Origin: Streptomyces sp. NBC_01142 | Lineage (GTDB): Bacteria > Actinomycetota > Actinomycetes > Streptomycetales > Streptomycetaceae | Reading direction: 5' to 3' | Assembly: GCF_026341125.1 (NCBI RefSeq) | Contig: NZ_JAPEOR010000001.1 | Span: forward strand, 2,108,001 to 2,172,000 | DNA length: 64,000 nucleotides | In this document: positions 1-12,400 of the stretch, in pieces | How the letters are laid out: each line of letters starts with the position of its first letter | Numbering within the stretch: position 1 is the stretch's first letter | Notes under the pieces: model-generated | The model's database searches: none | What the model saw: the letters and a program-made list of their open reading frames with translations, nothing else | Told to the model about the DNA's origin: nothing | Position numbers and translations under genes: made by a program

Positions 1-1
1 G

Positions 2-1579
2 CTGCTCGGCTTCGCGGCCACCGACTTCATGATCACCATCACTCTGTCGGCCGCGGACGCCTCGGCCCATGTGGTGGAGAATCCCTTTGCCCCGCACTGG
101 ATGCACGACGGCAACGTCTGGATCACCCTGGTGCTCGTCGCGGGCCTCGGCGCGGTGTTCCTCAAGGGCTTCCGCGAGGCGATCCGCGTCGCCGTGGTGC
201 TGGTCGCGCTCTACCTGGCACTCAATGTGGTCGTCCTGGCCACCGCCGTCTGGCACGTGACCACCCAGCCGGTCGTGGTCGACGACTGGTGGAGTGCCCT
301 GACGGCCGAGCACGCCTCGCCCCTGGCGATGATCGGCGTGGCCCTGCTGGTCTTCCCCAAGCTCGCCCTCGGCATGTCCGGCTTCGAGACCGGCGTCGCC
401 GTCATGCCACAGGTGCGCGGAGACGCCACCGACACGTACGAGAACCCGGCCGGACGCATCCGCGACACCCGCAAGCTGCTGACCACCGCCGCGCTGACCA
501 TGAGCGGATTCCTGCTCATCAGCAGCCTCGCCACAACCATCCTGATCCCCGTCGAGCAGTTCGAGAAGGGCGGCGAGGCCAACGGGCGGGCCCTGGCCTA
601 TCTCGCCCACGAGTACCTGGGTGAAGCCTTCGGCACGGCGTACGACGTGTCGACCATCGCCATCCTCTGGTTCGCCGGCGCCTCCGCCCTGGCCGGCCTG
701 CTCAACCTCGTACCGCGCTATCTGCCGCGCTACGGCATGGCACCCGAGTGGGCCAGGGCGGTGCGCCCACTGGTGCTGCTGTTCATGGCGATCGCCGTCA
801 CCGTCACCGTCCTGTTCAACGCCGATGTCGACGCACAGGGCGGTGCGTACGCCACCGGGGTGCTGGTACTGATGCTCTCGGCGTCCTTTGCGTCGACGAT
901 CGCCGTCCACCACCGCGGCCACCGGGCCGCCACCATCGGCTTCGGCACCGTCACCGCGGTGTTCGCCTACACGCTGGTCGTCAATGTCGTCGAACGGCCG
1001 GACGGTTTGAAGATCGCCTCGCTGTTCATCGTCGGCATCCTGCTGACCTCCTTCGCCTCCCGCGTCCACCGTGCCTTCGAACTGCGCGCCGCCACCGTCA
1101 CGTTCGACGAGACCGCCGCCCGGCTGATCGACGAAACCGCCGCGCAAGGGCCGCTGCGGGTCATCGCCAACGAGCCGGACGAGCGCGACGAGCAGGAGTA
1201 CCGGGAGAAGGAGTACAGCCAGCGCGAGGAGACCCACATCCCCGACGGCCGACCGGTCCTCTTCCTCGAAGTCACCGTCCGGGACTCCTCCGACTTCACC
1301 GCCGACCTCAGCGTCCACGGCGAGGAGCGGTACGGCGCACGGATCCTGCGCGTCCAAGGCGCCGTAGTGCCCAACACCATCGCCGCAGTCCTGATGGAAC
1401 TGCGCGCCCGCACCGGCCAGGTCCCGCACGCCTACTTCAACTGGACCGAGGGCCACCCACTCGGGCATCTGCTGCGCTTCCTCGTCTTCGGCGACGGCGA
1501 AGTCGCCCCCGTCACCCGCGAGGTCCTGCGCCGCGCGGAACCCGACCTCACCCGCCGGCCCCGCATCCACGTCGGCTGA
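2..1579 (+). CDS. APC-superfamily amino-acid/cation permease, 5'-truncated by window edge
   Basis: The reading frame is open from base 2, so the gene begins upstream of the window; the first ATG at 29 lies inside the protein. The visible part (about 525 residues) has a series of hydrophobic helices, including a stretch with a glycine-rich GMSGFETGV loop typical of APC/KUP-like permeases. It ends in a soluble tail of about 150 residues with charged segments. Such proteins move amino acids or cations across the cytoplasmic membrane; the substrate cannot be read from the sequence. A second permease of the same superfamily follows on the same strand after a strong hairpin, so the two are probably separate transcription units from an old duplication. 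Confidence is high for the superfamily and low for the substrate. Confidence 0.8.
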   Translation: MLGFAATDFMITITLSAADASAHVVENPFAPHWMHDGNVWITLVLVAGLGAVFLKGFREAIRVAVVLVALYLALNVVVLATAVWHVTTQPVVVDDWWSALTAEHASPLAMIGVALLVFPKLALGMSGFETGVAVMPQVRGDATDTYENPAGRIRDTRKLLTTAALTMSGFLLISSLATTILIPVEQFEKGGEANGRALAYLAHEYLGEAFGTAYDVSTIAILWFAGASALAGLLNLVPRYLPRYGMAPEWARAVRPLVLLFMAIAVTVTVLFNADVDAQGGAYATGVLVLMLSASFASTIAVHHRGHRAATIGFGTVTAVFAYTLVVNVVERPDGLKIASLFIVGILLTSFASRVHRAFELRAATVTFDETAARLIDETAAQGPLRVIANEPDERDEQEYREKEYSQREETHIPDGRPVLFLEVTVRDSSDFTADLSVHGEERYGARILRVQGAVVPNTIAAVLMELRARTGQVPHAYFNWTEGHPLGHLLRFLVFGDGEVAPVTREVLRRAEPDLTRRPRIHVG

Positions 1580-1586
1580 CCCGGTC

Positions 1587-1618
1587 AGTACCGCCCGCCC
1601 GGCCCGGCGGGCGGTACT
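1587..1618 (+). terminator. Hairpin terminator after first permease
   Basis: A perfect 13-bp stem (AGTACCGCCCGCC, 1587-1599, pairing with 1606-1618) encloses a 6-base loop, starting 8 bases after the stop codon. There is no clear T tract, which is common for Streptomyces terminators. Confidence 0.6.
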
Positions 1619-1791
1619 CACCGCACCCATGGGCCGTGCGGTCGGACACAAGGACCGACCTGCTCCATCAGCACACTGTGCCGGCCATTGCGCCATACGT
1701 ACGCACGGGCGCGGAACCCTAACGAGTACTCATGGCCCTCGCAGCATCGTGGCCGCGCTGCTGAACAGGCGCGGCGGCTTACTCTCGCGCC

Positions 1792-3825
1792 GTGTTCAAC
1801 GTGACGGGGATCCTCAAGCGGCTGGTCATCGGCCGCGCCAAGCGCAGCGAGGAACTGGGCGAGACGCTGCTGCCCAAGCGCCTCGCCCTGCCGATCTTCG
1901 CCTCCGACCCGCTGTCCTCGGTCGCGTACGCCACCCAGGAGATCCTGCTGGTGCTGACCCTGGGCGGCCTGGCCTACCTGCATTTCACGCCATGGATCGC
2001 GGCGGCCGTCGTGTCGCTGATGACCGTGGTGGTCCTCTCCTACCGCCAGGTGGTGCACGCCTATCCCAGCGGTGGTGGGTCGTACGAGGTGGCCTCGACG
2101 AACCTCGGCCCTTCCGCCGGTCTGGTGGTCGCCGCCTCGCTGCTGGTCGACTACGTGATGACCGTGGCGGTCTCCGTCGCCTCCGGCGTGGACAACATCA
2201 TCTCGGCGGTGCCCGCACTGGTCGACTACCGCGTGCAGATGGCGCTCGTCTTCGTCGCCCTGCTGACCGCGATGAATCTGCGCGGCGTACGCGAATCCGG
2301 TCAGGCGTTCGCGGCCCCGACCTATCTGTTCATCGGCGGCGTGCTGATCATGGTCGGCACTGGGCTGTTCCGGTACCTGGCCGGTGACGCGCCGGTGGCG
2401 GAGAGCGCCGCGTACGGCATCACACCGGATCCCGCGGATGCGAACCTGGCAGGCCTCGCGCTGGTGATGCTCGTCCTTCGCGCCTTCTCCAGCGGCTGTA
2501 CGGCACTGACCGGCGTGGAGGCGATTTCCAACGGTGTGCCTGCCTTCCGCAAGCCCAAGTCCCGCAACGCGGCGGCCACCATGGCCGCGATGGGCATCAT
2601 CGCCGTGACCATGTTCGTCGGCGTCACCACGCTCGCGCTCATCACCAAGGTGCACATCGTCGAAGACCCGTGCCGGCTCACCGGACTGGACGGCGACTGC
2701 GCCTCGTACCATCAGCGCACCGTCATCGCCCAGCTGGCCGCCTCCGTCTTCGGCGGCGAGAACAGCATCGGTTTCTACTTCCTCCAGGCCGCCACCGCCC
2801 TGGTACTGATCCTCGCCGCGAACACCGCCTTCAACGGCTTCCCGCTGCTCGCCTCGATCCTCGCGCAGCACCGCTATCTGCCGCGCCAGCTGCACAACCG
2901 CGGCGACCGGCTCGCCTTCTCCAACGGCATCCTGGCGCTGGCGATCGTGGCCGGACTGCTGCTGTGGGCGTTCAAGGCCAACGTCACCAGCCTCATCCAC
3001 CTGTATATCCTGGGCGTGTTCACCTCCTTCACGCTCTCGCAGACCGGCATGGTCCGGCACTGGAACCGCGAGCTGCGCACCGAGGCCGATCCGGCCGTAC
3101 GCCGTCGGCATCGGGTGGCGCGGGTCATCAACGCCACCGGTGCGGTCATCACCTGTCTGGTACTGATCATCGTGCTGGCCACGAAGTTCACCCAGGGCGC
3201 CTGGCTGGCGGTGCTCGCCGGGATCGTGCTGTGGGTCATGATGCGGGGGATCCGCCGTCACTACGACACCACCGCAGACGAATTGGCGGTCACCGACCCG
3301 CGCAGCGAGATGGTGCCGCCCTCCCGGGTGCTGGCGGTCGTGCTGGTCTCCACCCTCCACAAGCCGACCCTGCGGGCGCTGGCCTACGCACGCGCCTTCA
3401 GGCCCGACCACCTGGAGGCACTCACCGTCGCGGTGGACCGTGAGCAGTCCGCCGCGCTCCAACGGCAGTGGGCGGACTACGAGATCCCGGTGCCGCTCAA
3501 GGTCCTCGACTCTCCGTACCGCGAGATCACCGGGTCGGTCATGGAGTACGTGCGCTCCCTCCGCCGCGACAGCCCGCGGGATGTGGTCGCGGTCTTCATT
3601 CCCGAGTACGTGGTGGGCCACTGGTGGGAGAACCTGCTGCACAACCAGTCCGCGCTGTGGCTCAAGAGCCGGCTGCTGTTCACTCCCGGCGTGATGGTGA
3701 CCAGCGTCCCCTGGCAACTCAGCTCGTCCGCCCACGCCGACCACCCGGCCGCACGCGCCCCCGGCTCGGTCCGCCGCGGGGAACCCACCACGCCCCGCAG
3801 GAGCGACACCGCCGCGCACCGGTAA
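1792..3825 (+). CDS. APC-superfamily permease
   Basis: A 677-residue protein from a GTG start. It has about 12 predicted membrane segments between residues 35 and 500, then a cytoplasmic C-terminal domain of about 170 residues. The N-terminal motif around LPIFASDPLSSVAYA is characteristic of a Streptomyces APC/KUP-like transporter family, and the LAANTAFNGFP segment lies in a later helix. It belongs to the same broad superfamily as the truncated permease upstream. Family members import amino acids or possibly potassium; the substrate is not determinable here. The 200-base upstream gap contains the terminator of the first gene and low-GC promoter-like sequence (TTACTCTCGCG just before the start). 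Confidence 0.8.
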   Translation: MFNVTGILKRLVIGRAKRSEELGETLLPKRLALPIFASDPLSSVAYATQEILLVLTLGGLAYLHFTPWIAAAVVSLMTVVVLSYRQVVHAYPSGGGSYEVASTNLGPSAGLVVAASLLVDYVMTVAVSVASGVDNIISAVPALVDYRVQMALVFVALLTAMNLRGVRESGQAFAAPTYLFIGGVLIMVGTGLFRYLAGDAPVAESAAYGITPDPADANLAGLALVMLVLRAFSSGCTALTGVEAISNGVPAFRKPKSRNAAATMAAMGIIAVTMFVGVTTLALITKVHIVEDPCRLTGLDGDCASYHQRTVIAQLAASVFGGENSIGFYFLQAATALVLILAANTAFNGFPLLASILAQHRYLPRQLHNRGDRLAFSNGILALAIVAGLLLWAFKANVTSLIHLYILGVFTSFTLSQTGMVRHWNRELRTEADPAVRRRHRVARVINATGAVITCLVLIIVLATKFTQGAWLAVLAGIVLWVMMRGIRRHYDTTADELAVTDPRSEMVPPSRVLAVVLVSTLHKPTLRALAYARAFRPDHLEALTVAVDREQSAALQRQWADYEIPVPLKVLDSPYREITGSVMEYVRSLRRDSPRDVVAVFIPEYVVGHWWENLLHNQSALWLKSRLLFTPGVMVTSVPWQLSSSAHADHPAARAPGSVRRGEPTTPRRSDTAAHR

Positions 3826-3965
3826 CCCTTCGGGGCCCACCCCGCCGGGGCGGCTGAGCGAGCCCCCTCAGCACGTCGGCACCGGCCCGTGAGGAAGGGG
3901 ATCCCGACGGCCCGGGAGTACTGATCGCAGAGGCGGGCCACCGCCGCCGTGCGATGCTGGTGGGC

Positions 3966-4385
3966 ATGACCCTGGAGGACCTGGTACGGCTGCGCCGCGC
4001 CCGGGACGTGATGGACCGCGACTACGCACGGCCGCTGGACGTTCCGGCGCTGGCGAACGTCGCCCTCATGTCGGCCGGGCACTTCTCCCGCAGCTTCCGC
4101 GCCGCCTTCGGGGAGACGCCCTACAGCTATCTGATGACCCGCCGTGTCGAGCGGGCGAAGGCGCTGCTGCGGCGGGGCGACATGAGCGTGACGGAGGTCT
4201 GCTTCGCGGTCGGATGCACCTCGCTGGGGTCGTTCAGCTCGCGCTTCAGCGAGCTGGTCGGCGAGAGCCCCAGCGCCTACCGGGCCCGGCGCCACGAGGC
4301 CGGCGCCGCGATCCCGGCGTGCGTCGCCAAGATCCTCACGCGACCGGTCAGGATCGGAGAAGCAGAATCCGCCGCCGCCTCGTAG
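3966..4385 (+). CDS. Short AraC-family transcriptional regulator
   Basis: A protein of about 139 residues made almost entirely of the two helix-turn-helix motifs of the AraC DNA-binding domain (LANVALMSAGHFSRSFRAAF and VCFAVGCTSLGSFSSRF). There is no N-terminal sensing domain, unlike the usual 280-residue members. I chose the ATG at 3966 because it has a GGTGGG just upstream; an in-frame ATG at 3954 is also possible. The VOC protein starts only 10 bases downstream, so the two are probably co-transcribed, and the regulator may control the pair in response to a small molecule or antibiotic. Confidence 0.8.
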   Translation: MTLEDLVRLRRARDVMDRDYARPLDVPALANVALMSAGHFSRSFRAAFGETPYSYLMTRRVERAKALLRRGDMSVTEVCFAVGCTSLGSFSSRFSELVGESPSAYRARRHEAGAAIPACVAKILTRPVRIGEAESAAAS

Positions 4386-4395
4386 CGTCGACGGC

Positions 4396-4812
4396 ATGGA
4401 CATCAAGCTCTCACAGTGCTTCATCGCAGTCGACGACCATGACAAGGCGCTCGCCTTCTACCGCGACATCCTCGGCCTGGAGGTACGCAACGACGTCGGG
4501 TTCGAGGGGATGCGCTGGGTGACGGTCGGCTCACCCGCGCAGCCGGACGTGGAGATCGTCCTCGAACCGCCGCTCGCCAACCCCAACGCCTCGCCGGCCG
4601 ACAAGCAGGCGATGGCGGAACTGCTGGCCAAGGGCATGCTGCGCGGCGTGATCTTCTCCACCGACAACTGCGACGCCACCTTCGAACGCATCCAGGCAGC
4701 CGGCGGGGAGGTGTTGCAGGAGCCGATCGACCAGCCGTACGGCGTCCGCGACTGTGCCTTCCGCGACCCGGCCGGCAACATGCTCCGCTTCACCCAGCCC
4801 CGCAAGCGGTAA
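4396..4812 (+). CDS. VOC (glyoxalase/bleomycin-resistance-like) family protein
   Basis: A 138-residue single-domain vicinal-oxygen-chelate protein. It opens with the usual first strand and helix (QCFIAVDDHDKALAFYRDIL) and ends with a strand pair DCAFRDPAGNMLRFTQP. Members are metal-dependent lyases or dioxygenases, or drug-binding resistance proteins that dimerise. The position directly behind a minimal AraC regulator is a common Streptomyces arrangement of unknown substrate. Nothing links it to the NRPS cluster. Confidence 0.75.
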   Translation: MDIKLSQCFIAVDDHDKALAFYRDILGLEVRNDVGFEGMRWVTVGSPAQPDVEIVLEPPLANPNASPADKQAMAELLAKGMLRGVIFSTDNCDATFERIQAAGGEVLQEPIDQPYGVRDCAFRDPAGNMLRFTQPRKR

Positions 4813-5098
4813 GAACCGCCTGAGGTACGTTCCCGGCCCATGGCTGTGGGGCGCTCCGACTCGGGGTGGCACAGGCGATCCGGCTCCTCCGGGCGGTCGG
4901 CGGAGCGGGAAGCGGGAGGGCGGGCGGTCGCAGATGGGCAAGGGGCCGCCCGACGCGGTACGGGGAGGGCCCGCCTGCCGGCCGAGCGGCTCGGCGGTCA
5001 CTTCCCCGATCACGCTTTCCTGACCACTTTGGCGACGCCGACAGGGCGCTCTGCGCGGCCGAAGGGTCGGCGATCGCCGACGAGATCTTCGACCGGCT

Positions 5099-5128
5099 CC
5101 GATGCGGCTCCGTGCGGAGCCGCATCGG
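5099..5128 (+). promoter_or_regulatory. Strong 14-bp hairpin with 2-base loop
   Basis: 5099-5112 (core GATGCGGCTCCG) is exactly complementary to 5115-5128, leaving only TG as the loop. It could be a terminator of a lost gene, an attenuator of the UvrA-like gene about 400 bases downstream, or a binding palindrome. There is no T tract. Confidence 0.4.
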
Positions 5129-5453
5129 TCCCCGAGTGGATCGTCACCGGCGCCGGGACCGGGGCGACGTCGGCGGCGATCGGGCGCCCTCTGCGCCGCC
5201 CGCCCGACCGCGAGCCGATGCGCGACGGACGCTGGTTGGTCTGACGCCTCGGCCGGGCGCGCCGCGTGGCCGGGTCCAGAGGCCCCACGGGCCGAAGCGG
5301 CGTGGATGCCCGAGGCTTCCTGCGCCGAGCGCGACCCCGGCCAGGTGTCGGCCGGACGGCGTCGCGCCACCCCGGCCGGCACCGCCGATCAGGTCGCCGT
5401 CGGGCTGTTGCCGCGATCACGCCCACGAAAGGAGAACCAGACGTACTGTTCGA

Positions 5454-5465
5454 ATCTGATCAGAT
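5454..5465. promoter_or_regulatory. Operator-like palindrome ATCTGATCAGAT
   Basis: A perfect 12-bp palindrome in a locally AT-richer stretch 60 bases before the UvrA-like start, with imperfect TCGA extensions on both sides. The size and position fit a TetR-type operator, but no TetR gene is next to it. It does not match the actinobacterial SOS box. Confidence 0.3.
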
Positions 5466-5525
5466 CGAGCCAGGCGACGCCGACGGAGACCGCGAAGACG
5501 GCCCCGCCCGACAGATGGAGACACG

Positions 5526-7916
<2,391 letters not shown>

Positions 7917-7958
7917 CCGAGGCCCTCGCGGGCACCGTGGGACGACTGGGCGCGACGA

Positions 7959-7987
7959 CGGCCGGTGGCTGCGTATGCCACCGGCCG
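7959..7987. terminator. Bidirectional terminator between uvrA-like gene and NRPS operon
   Basis: An 11-bp stem (core GGCCGGTGGC, 7960-7969, pairing with GCCACCGGCC, 7977-7986) with a 7-base loop sits between the two convergent stop codons. Confidence 0.6.
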
Positions 7988-8003
7988 GATGACGGGCCGG
8001 AGG

Positions 8004-9494
8004 TCAGGACGTGACCTTCGGCTCCGTACGCGGTGGTCGGCGTGTGCTGCCCGGGGCGGTTTCGGAGGGTGTGTGGGCGGCCCACAGGGCAGCGAGGTGG
8101 CTGTCGATGTCGTTCCATTCGGTCAACAGGCGGGTGCGTTCCTCGGCGGAGAGGAGATCGATGGACGGGACGGGGCGGTCGGGGTCGGCGGCAGCGCAGC
8201 GGACCAGTCGCACCAGACGCTCCGTCATTGTCCTGGCGGAGCTCTCCTCGAAGAGGTCGGTGGAGTAGTGCAGGGACCCCTCCATACCGGACCGGCCGTC
8301 GGCCGCGGAGGCGGGATCGCATTCGGAGAAGACGAGGGCCAGGTCGAATTTGGCCACCCCCGTGTCGACCTCCTCCACGGAGACCTCCAGGCCCGGCAGC
8401 GAGAGCTGGTTCCGGCCCGCGTTCTGGTAGGCCAGCATGACCTGGAACAGGGGGTGGTGGCTCAGGGAGCGAGTGGGTTTGAGGGCGTCGACCAGGCGGT
8501 CGAAGGGAAAGTCCTGGTGCGCGTGGGCAGACAGGTTCGTCTCCCTGGTCCTCAGGACGAGCTGACGGAAGGTCGGGTTGCCCGATGTGTCGGTCCGTAG
8601 CACCAGAGTGTTGGTGAAGAACCCGATCAGGTCGTCGAGGGACTCGTCCGTGCGTCCGGAGAACGCGGCGCCCAGCGGTATGTCCGTGCCCGCTCCCAGG
8701 CGGGTGAGCAGCGCAGCGACCGCTGCCTGCACGGTCATGAAGACCGTCGTGCCCGTCTCCCGTGCGAGAGCGACCAGGCGCGCCTGTGTCTCCTCGTCCC
8801 AGCCGAAGGGGACACGGTGTCCGTGACCGGATGCCACGGGAGGCCTGGTGCGGTCGACCGGCAGGCTGAGCAGTTCTGGGGTGCCCGCCAAATCGCTTTT
8901 CCAGTAAGCGAGATGAGCAGCCATCTCACTGTCCGGGTCGTGCTCGTCGCCCAGTACGTCCCGCTGCCACACCGCGTAGTCGGCGTACTGCACCGGCAAC
9001 GGTTCCCAGTCCGGTGCGGTGCCGGCGAGGCGGGCCGTGTAGGCCTCGGAGAGCTGGCGGGTGAGCGGGGTGGAGGACCAGTCGTCCGTGGCGATGTGAT
9101 GGATGAGGATGAGCAGGATGTGCTCATCGGGCCGCGTGTGCAGGAGTGTGGCGCGGATCGGGGCGTCGGTGGCGAGATCGAAGGCGTGGCGGGCCTCCTG
9201 CCGGAGCACTGCGGCACGTTCGGTGGAGGTGACCTGGCGCTGGTGGAGAGCGGGTCGGGACACGGTGCTGTCGAGGATGTGCTGGGTGGGTTCTCCGTCG
9301 ACGTCGGGAAACACCGTGCGGAGACTCTCGTGGCGTGCCACGACGTCCGCGACGGCATCCTCCAGCGCCGCAGGGTCGAGTGGACCGGTGAGGCGAAGGA
9401 CGAGTGGGACGTTGTACGTCGGGCCCGGGCCCGCCACTTGCTGGTGGAACCACATCCTGCGCTGGGCGTACGACAGCGGAATCCGCGGACTCAC
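8004..9494 (-). CDS. Free-standing NRPS condensation (C) domain
   Basis: A 496-residue protein that is a single complete C domain, beginning right at the C1 motif ([10 protein letters not shown]). The catalytic motif is HHIATDDWS: the second histidine and the aspartate are present, while the usual glycine after the aspartate is Asp. Later motifs ([40 protein letters not shown]) are intact. The GTG start at 9494 overlaps the stop codon of NRPS-2 as GTGA, so translation is coupled and expression stoichiometric. It directly follows a protein that ends in a T domain, while NRPS-1 starts with an A domain and no C domain. I therefore infer that it supplies the missing condensation step between NRPS-2 and NRPS-1. 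It could alternatively perform a terminal release or cyclisation step. Confidence 0.88.
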   Translation of the reverse strand: MSPRIPLSYAQRRMWFHQQVAGPGPTYNVPLVLRLTGPLDPAALEDAVADVVARHESLRTVFPDVDGEPTQHILDSTVSRPALHQRQVTSTERAAVLRQEARHAFDLATDAPIRATLLHTRPDEHILLILIHHIATDDWSSTPLTRQLSEAYTARLAGTAPDWEPLPVQYADYAVWQRDVLGDEHDPDSEMAAHLAYWKSDLAGTPELLSLPVDRTRPPVASGHGHRVPFGWDEETQARLVALARETGTTVFMTVQAAVAALLTRLGAGTDIPLGAAFSGRTDESLDDLIGFFTNTLVLRTDTSGNPTFRQLVLRTRETNLSAHAHQDFPFDRLVDALKPTRSLSHHPLFQVMLAYQNAGRNQLSLPGLEVSVEEVDTGVAKFDLALVFSECDPASAADGRSGMEGSLHYSTDLFEESSARTMTERLVRLVRCAAADPDRPVPSIDLLSAEERTRLLTEWNDIDSHLAALWAAHTPSETAPGSTRRPPRTEPKVTS

Positions 9495-12400
9495 AGGGCC
9501 TCCTGCTTCTCGGCGCGCGGACGCAACGACGGCCGGGCCTTCCTGGCGCTCGCCGAACGTTCGGCGAGGGCGGCGACGGTGGGGGTCTCGAACACGGCTC
9601 GGATGGGCAGCTCCACTCCGAGCGCCGTACGGATCCGGCTGATGAGACGAGTGGCGAGGAGCGAATGGCCGCCCAGTTCGAAGAAGTTGTCCTCGATGCC
9701 CACCCGGTCCAGGCCGAGCACCTCGGCCATGAGTGTGCACAGCGTTTCCTCACGCGGGGTGCGCGGAGCACCGCCCGCGCCTCCCGCTGCCGGTCCGGGG
9801 GCAGGCAGCCGGGCACGGTCCAGCTTGCCGTTGCCGGTGAGGGGCAGGGCGTCGAGCGGCACGAACGCCGACGGCCGCATGTAGTCGGGCAGATGGGCGG
9901 CCACATGGGTGCGCAGCTCACCCGGATCGGCCACCGGTGTCTGTCCCGCCCCCTTCGGTGGCACGACGTAGGCGACGATCCGCCGCGTTCCCTGGTGGTC
10001 CTCGTGCAGTGTCACGGCGGCACGGCCGACCGCCGGATGACGCCGCAGCACCGCCTCGATCTCGCCCAGTTCGATGCGGAAGCCCCGGAGCTTGACCTGG
10101 TCGTCGGTCCGGCCCACGAAGTCCAGACGTCCGTCAGCGGTCCATCGCACCAGGTCGCCGGTGCGGTACATCCGTGTGCCGGGTGAGCCGAAGGGATCGG
10201 CGACGAATCGTTCCGCGGTGAGCCCGGGCCGGCTCAGATAGCCCCGTGCCAGGCCCACGCCGCTGACGTACAGCTCGCCCTGGACGCCTTCGGGGACCGG
10301 GCGCAGCGCACGGTCGAGCACATAGACCCGTGTGTTGGGCAGTGGGCGGCCGATGACGGGGCGAGGGGTGTCGGACATCCGCGCCCAGAGCGTGTCCACG
10401 GTGTACTCGGTGGGACCGTAGGTGTTGTAGCCGCTGACGCCCGGGGTGTCCCTGAGCAACTGCCACTGGGCCTGGCTGACGGCCTCACCGCCGAGTGCCA
10501 GCACACGGGGACGGGTCGAGTCGTCGCGCAGGAACCCGTGCTCCAGGAGCTGGTCGAAGAACGACGGCGGTACGTCCATGAAGTCGATGCCGACACGGCT
10601 CACATGGGCGACGAACGCCGAGGGGTCACGGCGGGTGTCGTCGTCGATCACGTGCAGTTCATGGCCCGCCGCCATCCACAGCACCGGGGACCAGGACGCG
10701 TCGAAGGAGATCGCTCCGGCCAGCGCCGCCCGGAAGGGGCGGCCGCCGGCTCGGGCGATGTCGGCGGCGTACAGGTCACGGAAGTAGTGGTGGAAGAGGT
10801 TCACCAAGCTGCGGTGCTCGATCACCACGCCCTTGGGGCGGCCGGTCGAACCCGAGGTGTGGATCGCGTACACCGGATGGCCGGGACGCAGCGGTGCGAG
10901 ACGGTGGCGGTCCGTGGGATCGGCCGTGGGCCCGGCCGCCAGATCGGACAGGGCCCCGGCGGAGTCGAGTACGAGCGTCCGCGCGCCGTGGCCCTCTCCC
11001 AGCACATGCTCGGTCGCCGTGTCCGTGAGGACGACGACCGGACGGACCTCGTCCAGGACGGTCGTGATCCGCTCCACCGGGTGGGCGGGGTCCACGGGGA
11101 TGTACGCCGCGCCGGATTTCGTCACTGCCAGCAGTGCCGTGACCAGATCGGCCGACCGGGGCAGGGCCACGGCCACGTACCGCTCCGGTCCCGCGCCCCG
11201 GGCGATCAGGAGGTGAGCCAGTCTGTTGGCCCGCGCGTTGAGTTCGGCGAAGGTCAGCTCGGTCTCGCCGGCCACCACTGCCGTGGCATCGGGCGTTTCG
11301 ACCGCCCGGGACTCGAACAGCTGCGGCAGCAGCTCGGCCGGCTCCTCGACGGCGGTGCGGTTCCACTCGACCAGCATGCGCTGCCGTTCGGCCGCGTCCA
11401 GCAGGTCCGCCGAACTGATCGGCCGGTCGGGGGCGGCCGACATCACGTCGAGGAGCTGTACGAACCGCCGGGCGAAGCTCTCGGCGGTCCTCCGGTCGAA
11501 CAGGTCGGTGCTGTACTCGACGGCCCCGGTCAAGCCGTCGTCGGAGGTGTCCCGCAGGTTCACGGCCAGGTCGAACTTCGACGTGCCCGTGGTGAGGTGG
11601 ACGGGCCGGATCTCCAGGCCCGGCACACGCACGTCGTCGGGCAGTGCCTCGTCGTGGCTCAGCATCACCTGGAAGAGCGGGGTGTGGGAGAGCGAGCGCG
11701 TCGGGTTCAGCGCTTCGACCAGCAGCTCGAACGGCATGTCCTGGTGGGCGTACACGCTCAGGTCGGCCTCGCGCACCCGGGTGACCAGTTCGCGCAGCGT
11801 GGGGTCGCCGGAGGTGTCGGCCCGCAGTACGACCGTGTTGACGAAGTAGCCGATCAGGCCGTCGAGCCGCGAATCGCCGCGACCGCCGACGGGTGTGCCG
11901 ACCGGAATGTCGCAGCCGGCCCCCAGCCGCGACAACAGGGCCGCGAGCACGGAGTGGAGCACCATGAACGGGGTGGCGCCGACGCTCCGGCCCAGCTCCC
12001 GGACCCTGTCGTACAGTTCGGCGCCGATCTCGAAGCGGACCGAGCCGCCACCGTGGGAGCGGGCGACGGGCCTCGGCCGGTCGGTGGGCAGTTCGAGCAG
12101 TTCGGGTGCCCCGGCGAGCGCCTCGCGCCAGTGGCCGAGCAGGCGCGACACGAGGCTGCCCGGGTCGCTCGTACTGCCGAGGCGGTCCCGCTGCCACAGG
12201 ACATGGTCGATGTACTGAACCGGCAACGGCTCCCAGTCAGGGGCGTTTCCCTCGACGCGGGCCGTGTAGGCCCGGGTGAGGTCACGCATCAGCGGGCTCA
12301 TCGAGAGGCCGTCGGTGACGATGTGGTGCATCGCCACCAGCACCAGGTGCTCCGAGGCGCCGGCCGAGAAGACGGTGAAGCGCGAGGGCGGCACATCGCC

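Larger units (their letters stand above)
4813..5525. other. 713-base intergenic region without a convincing gene
   Basis: Six-frame translations here are Arg/Ala/Gly-rich and resemble no protein family I know. Two structured sites stand out: a 14-bp perfect hairpin at 5099-5128 and a 12-bp palindrome at 5454-5465, both upstream of the UvrA-like gene. A decayed regulator gene cannot be excluded. Confidence 0.5.

Noticed and set aside
1618..3840. Long minus-strand ORF of 740 codons opposite the second permease
   Set aside because: It is Gly/Arg/His/Asp-rich without any domain and lies exactly opposite a well-supported permease frame; high-GC antisense frames are often open.
4813..5525. Possible coding genes of 80-200 codons in the gap before the UvrA-like gene
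   Set aside because: All frames are Arg/Ala/Gly-rich with no helix-turn-helix or enzyme motif and no ribosome site.
8004..9740. Longer version of the free C domain starting at 9740
   Set aside because: The extra N-terminal 82 residues are Arg/Pro/His-rich out-of-frame NRPS-2 sequence. The GTG at 9494 starts right at motif C1 and gives the GTGA overlap.
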